Shown here: positions 1 through 7,060 of the stretch, in pieces
Layout: every line of letters starts with the position of its first letter
Position numbering within the stretch: position 1 is the stretch's first letter
NCBI GenBank assembly: GCA_937911935.1
Contig: CALDQH010000098.1
Span: forward strand, 1-16,834
DNA length: 16,834 bases
DNA from: an uncultured Bacteroidales bacterium
GTDB taxonomy: Bacteria; Bacteroidota; Bacteroidia; Bacteroidales; Paludibacteraceae
Direction: 5' to 3'
The notes under the pieces: model-generated
Database searches by the model: none
Told to the model about the DNA's origin: nothing
Seen by the model: only the letters and a program-made list of their open reading frames with translations
Program-made: the position numbers and the translations under genes

Positions 1-51
1 AACAAACTTGTTTGGTTATGCTGAGGCGATGCCTGAAATCATGAGCGAAGC
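1..51 (+). repeat. Dispersed 51-bp repeat, copy 1
   Basis: The first 51 bases recur without a mismatch at 2862-2912, between rnfC and rnfD. Both copies are followed by GAATAA after a 3-base length difference. The copy is cut by the window edge, so the full element may be longer on the left. It sits upstream of the first gene of the Rnf operon, just before an octamer array. It shows no transposase and no terminal inverted repeats. A diverged relative appears to lie inside rnfC. Confidence 0.9.
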
Positions 52-61
52 ATTGAATAAT

Positions 62-93
62 CGACTCACCAAATCACCAAATCACCGACTAAT
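62..93 (+). repeat. 8-bp tandem array upstream of the rseC-like gene
   Basis: Four octamers follow in phase: CGACTCAC, CAAATCAC, CAAATCAC, CGACTAAT. The array ends 3 bases before the ATG at 97. It belongs to the same loose octamer family as the arrays before rnfD, rnfA and the RhuM gene. It occupies the position where a ribosome binding site would be expected, and no purine-rich site is seen. Confidence 0.75.
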
Positions 94-96
94 AAA

Positions 97-519
97 ATGT
101 CGTGCGAGATTAAACATACAGGAACTGTAGTTGCAGTAGAAAGCAAGGCTGTAACCGTGCGGGTTGAGCAATATGCTGCGTGTGCAGGTTGTTCGTCGCA
201 GGCATCGTGCGGTTTATCAAGCGAAAAAAAAGACCGACTTATTGCGGTAAAACATCCCCAACCTACCCTATATGTCGTGGGCGAAAAAGTACACCTGGTA
301 AGCACGCAAAACAAAATTTATACCGCGGTACTTATTGCCTATGTACTACCACTTATTGGTTTAATGGCAGTGGTAATAGGTTGTGTAACGTGGCTAAATA
401 ACGAAACCTATGCAGCCTTATTGGGGCTGGCTTTTTGTGGCATTTATGCCCTAATTCTCTACTTTTTACCCAAAAAGTGGACCAACAAATTGCAAATTGA
501 AATTACTAAAATAGTATGA
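97..519 (+). CDS. rseC: RseC/SoxR-reducing-system family membrane protein
   Basis: This 140-residue protein matches the RseC family, which accompanies Rnf/Rsx complexes; its exact role in Bacteroidetes is not settled. The N-terminal part (about residues 1-60) carries a Cys cluster, C29, C32 and C38 in AACAGCSSQASC, typical of the family. Two hydrophobic segments follow at about 76-98 and 104-124, so the protein should sit in the inner membrane. It is the first gene of the Rnf operon and overlaps rnfB by four bases (ATGA), which suggests translational coupling. The ATG at 97 fits the family N-terminus. No Shine-Dalgarno sequence is visible, and no promoter is seen in the 96 bases before it, so the operon promoter is probably left of the window. 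Family and context are clear; function is inferred. Confidence 0.88.
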   Translation: MSCEIKHTGTVVAVESKAVTVRVEQYAACAGCSSQASCGLSSEKKDRLIAVKHPQPTLYVVGEKVHLVSTQNKIYTAVLIAYVLPLIGLMAVVIGCVTWLNNETYAALLGLAFCGIYALILYFLPKKWTNKLQIEITKIV

Positions 520-1352
520 ACATCATTGTTACAGCACTGATTGTATTGGGATGCATTGCCATTGTATCGGCAATTATTCTGTACATTGTAGCTAAGAAAT
601 TTGCCGTGTACGAAGATCCGCTCATCGACCAAATAGCCGAAGTTTTACCTGGGGCAAACTGCGGCGGATGCGGTTATGCTGGCTGTAAGGCTTTTGCCGA
701 AAACTGCGTTAAAACAGGCAAGTTAGAGCGCGATTATTGCCCTGTGGGTGGCACAGACGTAATGAAACGTATAGCTACCTTGTTGGGTGTAGAAGCACAA
801 GTATCGGAACCTAAAGTGGCTGTGTTGTTGTGCAACGGAAGTAGCACATGTCGCCCTAAACTAACCACCTATACGGGGGTAAAAAAATGCTCTATTGCCC
901 ACACTACCTATGCTGGCGAAACGGGTTGTAAATTTGGTTGCATTGGCTTTGGCGATTGCCAAGTTGCATGTGCTTTCGATGCCTTACACATAGACCCCAC
1001 CACAGGTTTACCCGTTATTGACGAAGACAAATGTACGGCTTGCGGCGCATGTGCTAAGGCTTGTCCTAAATTGTTGTTGCAATTGCGCAAAAAAGGGCCT
1101 AAAGGTCGCAAAGTATATGTAGCCTGCAAAAGTCAAGACAAAGGAGCAGTAGCCAAAAAAGCCTGCCAAAGTGCCTGCATTGGCTGTAGCAAATGCGTAA
1201 AAGAATGTCCTTTCGAAGCCATTACCGTACAAAACAACGTGGCTTACATAGACGACAGTAAATGTAGATTGTGCAGAAAATGCGTAGCCGTTTGTCCAAC
1301 AGGTGCCATTCATGCCGTTAATTTTCCCGTAAAAAAAGATGAAAACGTTTAG
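516..1352 (+). CDS. rnfB: Rnf electron transport complex subunit B (ferredoxin-like)
   Basis: RnfB is thought to take electrons from reduced ferredoxin and pass them into the membrane Rnf complex. The 278-residue protein has one N-terminal membrane segment (about 4-26). A four-Cys Fe-S domain follows (C49, C52, C57, C75 in GANCGGCGYAGC). Several ferredoxin-type [4Fe-4S] motifs come next: C173/C176/C179/C183, C221/C224/C227/C231 and C250/C253/C256/C260, with further Cys at 138-152. This multi-cluster layout is typical of long RnfB proteins in anaerobes. The start overlaps the end of the rseC-like gene, and its end overlaps rnfC by 14 bases, so these genes are co-translated. No damage is seen. 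Confidence 0.96.
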   Translation: MNIIVTALIVLGCIAIVSAIILYIVAKKFAVYEDPLIDQIAEVLPGANCGGCGYAGCKAFAENCVKTGKLERDYCPVGGTDVMKRIATLLGVEAQVSEPKVAVLLCNGSSTCRPKLTTYTGVKKCSIAHTTYAGETGCKFGCIGFGDCQVACAFDALHIDPTTGLPVIDEDKCTACGACAKACPKLLLQLRKKGPKGRKVYVACKSQDKGAVAKKACQSACIGCSKCVKECPFEAITVQNNVAYIDDSKCRLCRKCVAVCPTGAIHAVNFPVKKDENV

Positions 1353-2793
1353 TATGGGCGGAGTTCATCCGCAAGACAATAAACTATCGGCACGCAAGCC
1401 TTTTATGGTAGTAGGTTTACCCGATGTAGCCATCTTTCCTTTGGAACAACACATTGGTGCTCCTGCTAAACCCATTGTAGCCGTTGGCGATAAGGTAAAA
1501 GCAGGTCAAATGATTGCCGAAGCAGGTGGTTTTGTATCGGCTCCCGTGCACAGTTCGGTATCGGGAACTGTACAAAAAATTGCCACCTTTACCGATGGCT
1601 GGGGATTTGATAAAATGGCCATCCATATTAAAGTAGAAGGTAGCGAATGGATGGAAAATATATCTACCGATAATAAACTTCGCAACGAATGCAACCTATC
1701 TTCGGAAGAAATTATCAAAAAGATAGCCGATGCAGGTATCGTAGGCTTAGGAGGTGCTTGTTTCCCTACTCAAGTTAAACTAATGCCACCCAAAGACATG
1801 AGCGTAGATACCCTTATTATCAATGCGGTGGAATGCGAGCCCTACCTTACCCACAACCACCAACTGATGTTAGAAAAACCAGCCGAGGTTTTAATGGGTG
1901 TGCGCATTTTAATGCAAGCCTTGAACATTAAAAAAGCCATTATTGGTATCGAAGCCAATAAGATGGACGCGGTAAAATCGCTTCGCGATGATGAATCGAT
2001 GAATCGACTAAAGTTGCGATTAAGCGAGAGCAGAAGCAATGCGGTCACTGAGCCTGTCGAAGTGTCCAGCATTGATTATGCCGAGCGTGAGCAACTTCAT
2101 GAGGGCGAAGCCCGAGTAATCGGTGAATCGAATATTGAGGTAGTGCCTTTGAAGTTAAAATATCCACAGGGGGGCGAGAAGCAATTGATTGAAGCGTTAA
2201 CGGGACGTAAGGTGCCCAATGGAGGTATTCCTGCGGCTGTGGGATGTGTGGTACAAAACGTGGGTACGGCATTTGCTGTGTACGAAGCTGTTCAGCTAAA
2301 CAAACCTTTGGTAGAAGTAATGATGACTGTTACTGGTCCATCGGTTACCAACCCTGGCAACTTTATGGTACGCATCGGAACTCCTATCGAAAAGGTATTG
2401 GAAATGGCTGGTGGCATCCCCGAAGATACGGGTAAAATTATTGGCGGAGGTCCGATGATGGGCAAAACCTATAGCCACACCAACCACCCTGTAAACAAAC
2501 GCAGCTCGGGTTTATTGCTATTGCCCAAAGATTTGGCTGCGCCATTAGAAGAAAAAAATTGCATACGCTGTGGCAAATGCGTGCAAAATTGCCCCATGGG
2601 ATTGGCTCCTTACCTGTTGGCTACCCAAGGCGAAATGGCACTGTGGGACGATATGGAAAAAGAGCAAGTTGCCAACTGCATCGAATGCGGTTGTTGTACG
2701 TTTACTTGTCCCAGCAATCGTCCGTTGTTGGATTACATCCGATACGGCAAACAAACCGTCATGGCGAACATACGCGCCCGCGCTAGTAAATAG
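1339..2793 (+). CDS. rnfC: Rnf complex subunit C with repeat-derived in-frame insert
   Basis: RnfC is the peripheral subunit that binds NAD(H) and FMN and resembles the NuoF-type fold. Visible landmarks are GLGGACFPTQVKL (about 136-148), ECEPYLTHNHQLML, the KYPQGGEKQLI segment, and two [4Fe-4S] motifs (C408/C411/C414/C418 and C447/C450/C453/C457). The length is 484 residues, against about 440-450 usual for relatives. The excess is explained by a low-complexity insert at about residues 219-263, between KSLRDDE and SNIEVVPLK. That stretch is encoded by dispersed-repeat sequence (see the repeat entry at 1992-2131), and removing it restores a family-like sequence. The frame is intact on both sides, so the gene is probably functional with the insert exposed as a loop. 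The start overlaps rnfB by 14 bases. Confidence 0.96.
   Translation: MKTFSMGGVHPQDNKLSARKPFMVVGLPDVAIFPLEQHIGAPAKPIVAVGDKVKAGQMIAEAGGFVSAPVHSSVSGTVQKIATFTDGWGFDKMAIHIKVEGSEWMENISTDNKLRNECNLSSEEIIKKIADAGIVGLGGACFPTQVKLMPPKDMSVDTLIINAVECEPYLTHNHQLMLEKPAEVLMGVRILMQALNIKKAIIGIEANKMDAVKSLRDDESMNRLKLRLSESRSNAVTEPVEVSSIDYAEREQLHEGEARVIGESNIEVVPLKLKYPQGGEKQLIEALTGRKVPNGGIPAAVGCVVQNVGTAFAVYEAVQLNKPLVEVMMTVTGPSVTNPGNFMVRIGTPIEKVLEMAGGIPEDTGKIIGGGPMMGKTYSHTNHPVNKRSSGLLLLPKDLAAPLEEKNCIRCGKCVQNCPMGLAPYLLATQGEMALWDDMEKEQVANCIECGCCTFTCPSNRPLLDYIRYGKQTVMANIRARASK
1992..2131 (+). repeat. Repeat-derived 132-bp insert within rnfC
   Basis: TGAATCGA occurs at 1992-1999, 2000-2007 and 2124-2131. Collapsing the first copy onto the third removes exactly 132 bp (44 codons) in frame and joins LRDDE to SNIEVV, which reads as a normal RnfC. 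The insert shares 23 of 24 bases (2035-2058) with intergenic 7106-7129, including CACTGAGCCTGTC. Its right part (about 2070-2120) resembles the 51-bp repeat at 1-51 and 2862-2912 (TTATGCnGAG, TCATGAG, GCGAAGC). TGAATCGA is itself the reverse complement of an octamer-array unit. Confidence 0.85.
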
Positions 2794-2809
2794 TCGAAAG
2801 TTGCGAGTA

Positions 2810-2837
2810 ATTAGGAATTAGGAATGAGGAATGAGGA
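2810..2837 (+). repeat. 7-bp tandem repeat
   Basis: Four heptamers lie in phase just after the rnfC stop: ATTAGGA, ATTAGGA, ATGAGGA, ATGAGGA, followed by a partial unit. It opens the repeat-filled rnfC-rnfD spacer. Confidence 0.8.
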
Positions 2838-2861
2838 ATTTCAGTGCGAACCGAGTGCAGA

Positions 2862-2912
2862 AACAAACTTGTTTGGTTATGCTGAGGCGATGCCTGAAAT
2901 CATGAGCGAAGC
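2862..2912 (+). repeat. Dispersed 51-bp repeat, copy 2
   Basis: This is a perfect copy of bases 1-51. It lies in the 213-bp spacer between rnfC and rnfD, flanked on the left by the heptamer repeat and on the right by octamer arrays. No promoter of the TAnnTTTG type is seen in the spacer, so the operon is probably read through. Confidence 0.92.
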
Positions 2913-2923
2913 GAATAATTTTT

Positions 2924-2995
2924 CGATTCAACGATTCTACGATTCAACAAATTAAAAAATCATCGATTAGTCGATTCACCGATTAACCGATTAGT
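2924..2995 (+). repeat. Two 8-bp tandem arrays upstream of rnfD
   Basis: The first array (2924-2947) has three units: CGATTCAA, CGATTCTA, CGATTCAA. The second (2964-2995) has four: CGATTAGT, CGATTCAC, CGATTAAC, CGATTAGT. The second is followed by CAATAAAA, 11 bases before the rnfD ATG. The same units and the same CAATAAAA tail recur upstream of rnfA. Confidence 0.88.
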
Positions 2996-3006
2996 CAATA
3001 AAAAAT

Positions 3007-3957
3007 ATGAACAAATGGATTGTTTCATCGTCGCCACATGTGCATAGCGGCGATTCTATTCAAAAAAACATGTTGTACGTGGTGTTAGCGCTGCTACCTG
3101 CCTACTTGGTTGCTCTATACTATTTTGGTGTAGGTGCATTGGCAGTTAGTGTAATAGCCATAGCATCGTGCATAGGTTTTGAAGCCTTTATACAACGTTT
3201 TGTACTTAAAACCAAAGTAAGCATTAGCGATGGATCGGCAGCACTAACGGGTTTGTTGTTAGCCATGAACCTACCCTCTAACCTACCCTGGTGGATGGTT
3301 ATTATTGGTTCGATGGCAGCCATAGGATTGGGCAAAATGTGCTACGGAGGCTTGGGTAACAACCTATTTAACCCTGCCTTGGTAGGACGCGTATTTTTGC
3401 TCATATCGTTTCCTGCAGCCATGACGGTATGGCCCGTTCCGGAGCCCTTTAGCATGGCATATATGGATGCTCAAACTGCAGCAACTCCCCTATCGTTTAT
3501 GAAATTTGACCAAATGCTACCTCCTATTTTAAACACCTTAATTGGTAACGAAGGCGGTAGTATGGGCGAAGTATCTGCCATTGCCCTTTTGTTGGGTGGC
3601 TTGTTTTTGATTTGGAAAAAAGTAATTACCTGGCACATTCCTGTTAGCATATTGGCAACTGTTGCCGTATTTACGGGCATCATGCACTTGGTGGACCCCA
3701 TTGCTTACGAAAACCCCTTGTGGCACTTATGCTCGGGTGGTTTATTGTTGGGTGCTATTTTTATGGCTACCGACTACGTAACATCGCCTATGACCACCCG
3801 CGGACAATTGCTATACGGCGTAGGCATTGGCTTAATCACAGTCGTAATTCGTTTATGGGGCAGCTACCCAGAAGGCGTATCGTTTGCTATTTTGCTAATG
3901 AATGCCGCTACTCCACTTATCGATAAATACATTTTACCCAAACGTTTTGTAAAGTAA
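3007..3957 (+). CDS. rnfD: Rnf complex subunit D (FMN-bearing membrane subunit)
   Basis: RnfD is an integral membrane subunit with covalently bound FMN that takes part in electron flow across the membrane and in ion transport. The 316-residue product is strongly hydrophobic with many membrane segments (for example about 22-58, 80-106 and 190-220). It contains the family stretch GLGNNLFNPALVGRVF and the flavinylation-type motif TAATPL, whose Thr160 is the expected FMN attachment residue. Many homologues have SGAT at this point; AAT is an accepted variant. Attachment would need the ApbE flavin transferase, which is not in this window. The ATG follows an octamer array with no clear Shine-Dalgarno site. 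The stop is 3 bases before rnfG. Confidence 0.96.
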   Translation: MNKWIVSSSPHVHSGDSIQKNMLYVVLALLPAYLVALYYFGVGALAVSVIAIASCIGFEAFIQRFVLKTKVSISDGSAALTGLLLAMNLPSNLPWWMVIIGSMAAIGLGKMCYGGLGNNLFNPALVGRVFLLISFPAAMTVWPVPEPFSMAYMDAQTAATPLSFMKFDQMLPPILNTLIGNEGGSMGEVSAIALLLGGLFLIWKKVITWHIPVSILATVAVFTGIMHLVDPIAYENPLWHLCSGGLLLGAIFMATDYVTSPMTTRGQLLYGVGIGLITVVIRLWGSYPEGVSFAILLMNAATPLIDKYILPKRFVK

Positions 3958-3960
3958 GAT

Positions 3961-4536
3961 ATGAAAAAAATAGCTTCTACATTACCCAATATGCTGTTAT
4001 CGCTTACTATCATAGCGGTACTATCGGCTGGCTTATTGGCCTGGGTTAAAACCATTACCGACGAGCCCATTCGTTTGGCAGAAGAAAAGAAACAAACCGA
4101 AGCTTTGCAGCAAGTATTGCCTGCCTTTGATCAAATTGAAACCGAACAAGACGAAGACGGCATGGTATATAAAGCCTACAAAAACAACAAATGGGTAGGA
4201 ACTGCTGTACAATGCGCATCCATGGGCTTTAACGGTGATGTTGTCATAATGGTAGGTTTTGATAACCACAGCCAAGTGATAGACTACGTGGTGTTGCAAC
4301 AAGCTGAAACTCCAGGATTGGGCACAAAAATGGTGGATTGGTTTAAAAACGCGCTTATTGGACGTACCATGGACATAAACAACCCATTTACGGTAAAACA
4401 AGATGGTGGCGATGTGCAAGCCATTACCGCGGCAACCATTTCGTCGCGTGCCTTTTTACAGGCAGTAAACAATGCCTATCGCATTGCAAGCGGACACGAT
4501 GCCACAACGGGAGCCACAAGCATAAATGAGAATTGA
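3961..4536 (+). CDS. rnfG: Rnf complex subunit G (FMN-bearing)
   Basis: RnfG is anchored by one N-terminal membrane helix and exposes a domain carrying covalent FMN on the far side of the membrane. The 191-residue protein has a hydrophobic segment at about 10-29 and the FMN-domain sequence ending in AITAATISSRA; Thr159 is the expected flavinylation site. QAETPGLGTKM at about 114-124 is also typical of FMN-binding domains. It starts 3 bases after rnfD and its stop is 17 bases before the ATG chosen for rnfE. The length is normal for the family, and no damage is seen. Confidence 0.96.
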   Translation: MKKIASTLPNMLLSLTIIAVLSAGLLAWVKTITDEPIRLAEEKKQTEALQQVLPAFDQIETEQDEDGMVYKAYKNNKWVGTAVQCASMGFNGDVVIMVGFDNHSQVIDYVVLQQAETPGLGTKMVDWFKNALIGRTMDINNPFTVKQDGGDVQAITAATISSRAFLQAVNNAYRIASGHDATTGATSINEN

Positions 4537-4550
4537 GAAAGGAGATAGGA
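4537..4550 (+). promoter_or_regulatory. Shine-Dalgarno site of rnfE
   Basis: The purine run GAAAGGAGATAGGA lies directly before the ATG at 4554. It is one of the few clear ribosome binding sites here. It supports ATG 4554 over the in-frame TTG at 4533, which would place this run inside the coding region. Confidence 0.75.
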
Positions 4551-4553
4551 GAA

Positions 4554-5141
4554 ATGAATAAACTTAAAATTGTACTAAACGGCTTGATAAAGGAAAACCC
4601 AACGTTTGTGTTGATGTTGGGTATGTGTCCTACATTGGGTACCACCACATCTGCCATGAACGGCCTGGGCATGGGACTCGCCACTACCTTTGTACTTATT
4701 TGTTCCAATACCGTTATCTCAGCCCTAAAAAATCTAATACCCGATAGCGTGCGTATTCCTGCATACATTGTGCTAATTGCAGCCTTTGTAACCGTGCTCG
4801 AAATGTGCATGAAAGCTTATGTACCTGCCTTGTATGCCAGTTTAGGCTTGTTTATTCCGCTTATTGTGGTAAACTGCATTGTACTAGGCAGAGCCGAATC
4901 GTTTGCTGCCAAAAACAGCGTGTTCGACTCATCGTTAGATGGTTTGGGCATTGGACTTGGCTTTACCATGGGCTTGGGCATTTTAGGAGCCATTAGAGAG
5001 TTGTTAGGTGCAGGAACATTGTTGGGTATGCATATCTTCCCCGAAGATTACGGCATGCTGGTATTTGTGCTTGCTCCTGGTGCATTTATTGCCTTGGGAT
5101 TGATTATTGCCTTCATCAACAGTCGAAAATCAAAAGCATAA
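4554..5141 (+). CDS. rnfE: Rnf complex subunit E (membrane)
   Basis: RnfE pairs with RnfA in the membrane core of the complex. The 195-residue protein begins MNKLKIVLNGLIKENPTFVL, has about six hydrophobic segments, and carries the paired Cys C25 (MCPTLGTT) and C108 (VNCIVLGRAE). In known Rnf/Nqr structures the equivalent Cys of RnfA and RnfE hold an intramembrane [2Fe-2S] cluster. The start at 4554 is chosen because a strong Shine-Dalgarno run precedes it and the family N-terminus fits. An upstream TTG (4533) would add MRKEIGE and overlap rnfG by 4 bases, and is less likely. A repeat-filled gap of 107 bp separates it from rnfA. Confidence 0.95.
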   Translation: MNKLKIVLNGLIKENPTFVLMLGMCPTLGTTTSAMNGLGMGLATTFVLICSNTVISALKNLIPDSVRIPAYIVLIAAFVTVLEMCMKAYVPALYASLGLFIPLIVVNCIVLGRAESFAAKNSVFDSSLDGLGIGLGFTMGLGILGAIRELLGAGTLLGMHIFPEDYGMLVFVLAPGAFIALGLIIAFINSRKSKA

Positions 5142-5160
5142 AGTTTCGGATGCCTTGATA

Positions 5161-5239
5161 CGATTCACCGATTAGTCGATTAGTCGATTAGTCAATAAAA
5201 TAACCTTCGATTAGTCGATTCACCGATTAGTCGATTAGT
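5161..5239 (+). repeat. Two 8-bp tandem arrays upstream of rnfA
   Basis: The first array (5161-5192) reads CGATTCAC then three CGATTAGT units, followed by CAATAAAA. The second (5208-5239) reads CGATTAGT, CGATTCAC, CGATTAGT, CGATTAGT, and ends 9 bases before the rnfA ATG. The two arrays look like a duplication of one unit, and the array plus CAATAAAA tail also precedes rnfD. Confidence 0.9.
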
Positions 5240-5248
5240 CAAAAAACT

Positions 5249-5821
5249 ATGACCTACATACTACTATTTATCTCAGCAATCTTTGTGAACAACATTGTGT
5301 TGTCGCAATTTTTAGGTATTTGTCCTTTTTTGGGAGTCTCTAAAAAAGTAGATACCGCCATAGGCATGAGCGCCGCCGTTACCTTTGTTATGACCTTGGC
5401 TACCTTGTGTACCTACCTGTTGCAAAAACTATTGCTCGATCCCCTTGATTTGGGCTTTTTGCAAACCTTGGTTTATATCTTGGTTATTGCAGCCTTGGTG
5501 CAAATGGTCGAAATTATTTTAAAGAAAGTATCGCCTGCCCTATACCAATCGTTGGGCGTATTCTTACCCCTTATTACTACCAACTGTGCCATTTTGGGGG
5601 TTGCCATTATGGTTATTCAGAAAGACTATAACTTGGTAGAAAGTTTGGTATTTGCCATTGCCACCGCCTTGGGTTTTGCGCTTGCACTGATTTTATTTGC
5701 CGGTATGCGCGAACGCCTTAGCATGGTAAAACTACCCAAAGCCATGCAAGGCATGCCAACCGCCCTTATTACCGCCGGCCTACTTGCCATGGCATTTATG
5801 GGCTTTAGTGGCGTGGTATAA
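5249..5821 (+). CDS. rnfA: Rnf complex subunit A (membrane)
   Basis: RnfA forms the membrane core with RnfE. The 190-residue protein has about six hydrophobic segments and the family sequences NNIVLSQFLGICPFLGVSKK and TTNCAILGV. Cys25 and Cys113 correspond to the residues that hold the intramembrane [2Fe-2S] cluster in characterised complexes. It is the last gene of the operon and is followed within 30 bases by hairpins and a T-tract. Length and sequence are normal. No Shine-Dalgarno site is seen because an octamer array runs to within 9 bases of the ATG. Confidence 0.96.
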   Translation: MTYILLFISAIFVNNIVLSQFLGICPFLGVSKKVDTAIGMSAAVTFVMTLATLCTYLLQKLLLDPLDLGFLQTLVYILVIAALVQMVEIILKKVSPALYQSLGVFLPLITTNCAILGVAIMVIQKDYNLVESLVFAIATALGFALALILFAGMRERLSMVKLPKAMQGMPTALITAGLLAMAFMGFSGVV

Positions 5822-5844
5822 AATTATGCAGAAAAAGATTATCA

Positions 5845-5909
5845 TGTAGTAAGGTTTCTACCCTACTACATAACATCGCCCCCGATTATTTCGAGGGCGA
5901 TGTTGTTTT
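5845..5909 (+). terminator. Rnf operon terminator with two hairpins
   Basis: A first hairpin (5845-5870, TGTAGTA/TACTACA with bulges) is followed by a second with a perfect 10-bp stem, AACATCGCCC (5872-5881) against GGGCGATGTT (5895-5904), then GTTTT. The second has the shape of an intrinsic terminator for the + strand and may also serve the convergent abi gene ending at 5945. Confidence 0.8.
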
Positions 5910-5944
5910 ATGCAGGTATTACAAAAGACTGGGTGTGCAACCTT

Positions 5945-6841
5945 TCAATTGAGCCACAATGCCTCATTTTTCCAATTCTTAGGGAATCCCATTGCATTAA
6001 TATCAATAGTTGGATTCTTATCTAATAATTCAATAAGTTTCTCTTTAAATCTACATTCAACATGAATATTTTGAATAAAATATTCTATTAAACATAATTG
6101 TGGATATAGTTTTACATGGTTTACATTGAAATTACTAACCCATTTGCCACGCAAAGAAATATTGAATTGCGGTATAGCAGGAAAATTTCTATTCCAAACA
6201 CGAGCATGATGGGCGATACAATTTCTTAAATTTACTAAGCATTTAACCCAGTTCTCCAAAACTAAATGTTGCGGAAGATTAAACTCTCTAGCAATTAACT
6301 TCTTAATAGAAGAATCTTTTAAATTTGACAAAATCTTTGATAATGTACCAAAAGATATAACCTCGATAGTTTTCCATGCTGGAGGAAAATCAGGGCCAGT
6401 ATATTTTTTATAATGTTCCGAGATAAAGTCTTCTTTGCTTCGTAATATCTCATTTTTAACAAGAGATAAACATTGATTAAAAATAATATTATCTTTAAAC
6501 AAGGTTGGTTCCATAAACCAAAAAGCTCCGTATTTTAACGATACAAAATTGGTAACTTTTGACCGCAGTGCAATTTCTATCGATTGAATGGCATCAAAAA
6601 TTATGCCTCGCAGTTCTTTATCAAAATAATAGAGACGTATTGCATTTTCAAAATAACTATTTGGTTTATACACATGCAGAATTTTATCACACTCCATTGG
6701 AGTAAGATAATTTGCAAACCGAAAATAGCTAATCACTTTAAGATGATTGATAGCTATATCTTTATCCTTAATTAATAAACCTCTTGACTTTAAAAGACTA
6801 AGAATTTGGCAGTAATCTAATGGGGCTTTAGAATATTTCAT
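5945..6841 (-). CDS. Abi_2 (AbiD/AbiF-like) abortive infection HEPN protein
   Basis: The 298-residue product fits the Abi_2 family, which includes lactococcal AbiD and AbiF phage-exclusion proteins. An N-terminal Abi_2-like part (YCQILSLLKSRGL, HLKVISYFRFANYL) is followed by a helical core. The conserved LRNCIAHHARVWNR near 205-218 contains an R-x4-H motif (R206, H211), the signature of HEPN ribonucleases. By family knowledge the protein would act in the cytoplasm, probably by damaging RNA after phage infection; no substrate is visible. No antitoxin-like partner is adjacent. A good Bacteroidetes promoter and a palindrome lie upstream. It faces the Rnf operon and marks the left edge of the accessory region. 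Confidence 0.88.
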   Translation of the reverse strand: MKYSKAPLDYCQILSLLKSRGLLIKDKDIAINHLKVISYFRFANYLTPMECDKILHVYKPNSYFENAIRLYYFDKELRGIIFDAIQSIEIALRSKVTNFVSLKYGAFWFMEPTLFKDNIIFNQCLSLVKNEILRSKEDFISEHYKKYTGPDFPPAWKTIEVISFGTLSKILSNLKDSSIKKLIAREFNLPQHLVLENWVKCLVNLRNCIAHHARVWNRNFPAIPQFNISLRGKWVSNFNVNHVKLYPQLCLIEYFIQNIHVECRFKEKLIELLDKNPTIDINAMGFPKNWKNEALWLN

Positions 6842-6859
6842 AAGATGTAAAAGTAAAAG

Positions 6860-6900
6860 TTCCGCCCTGGTTCGCTGTTCTAATGGGAAGCGCGGCGGAA
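6860..6900 (-). other. 5' leader hairpin of the abi gene
   Basis: TTCCGCC at 6860-6866 is complementary to GGCGGAA at 6894-6900. Read on the - strand, this stem lies between the predicted promoter and the ATG, about 20 bases before the start codon. It could affect translation or RNA stability. No T-tract follows, so it is not a terminator. Confidence 0.45.
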
Positions 6901-6910
6901 ACTGTCACTG

Positions 6911-6952
6911 CAAAGATACGGATAAATCTTAAATTACAAAATTTTTGTAATT
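6911..6952 (-). promoter_or_regulatory. Promoter and overlapping palindrome upstream of the abi gene
   Basis: On the - strand, TTTG (complement of 6937-6940) lies 18 bases before TATCTTTG (complement of 6911-6918). This fits the Bacteroidetes -33/-7 pattern. A near-perfect palindrome, AATTACAAAA (6932-6941), one base, TTTTGTAATT (6943-6952), covers the -33 element, as an operator would. The regulator is unknown. Confidence 0.7.
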
Positions 6953-6992
6953 CCTTTTTTTATTGTGTAGGTCACATATACCAATGAATTTT

Positions 6993-7029
6993 GCCAAATT
7001 ACCGAACGAAATTGCGCCAAATTACCGAA
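6993..7029 (+). repeat. 23-bp-period repeat, 2 copies
   Basis: The 14-mer GCCAAATTACCGAA occurs at 6993-7006 and 7016-7029, 23 bases apart. Related copies with the same spacing and orientation occur at 7534-7593, so the two sets bracket about 500 bp of repeat-rich sequence. Confidence 0.8.
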
Positions 7030-7060
7030 TTTTTAAAATCTTATATTGTTGCGCAATAGA

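Noticed and set aside
1..2912. Insertion sequence represented by the 51-bp repeats
   Set aside because: No transposase, terminal inverted repeats or target duplication are visible around the copies; they are short non-coding repeats.
4033..4419. - strand ORF of 128 codons opposite rnfG
   Set aside because: It is a shadow of the rnfG reading frame with no recognisable domain.
4533..4553. TTG as the start of rnfE, seven codons upstream
   Set aside because: The Shine-Dalgarno run at 4537-4550 lies inside that extension and points to ATG 4554, which also fits the family N-terminus.
5161..5239. CRISPR array before rnfA
   Set aside because: Units are only 8 bp and directly adjacent, with no unique spacers of 25-40 bp and no cas genes.
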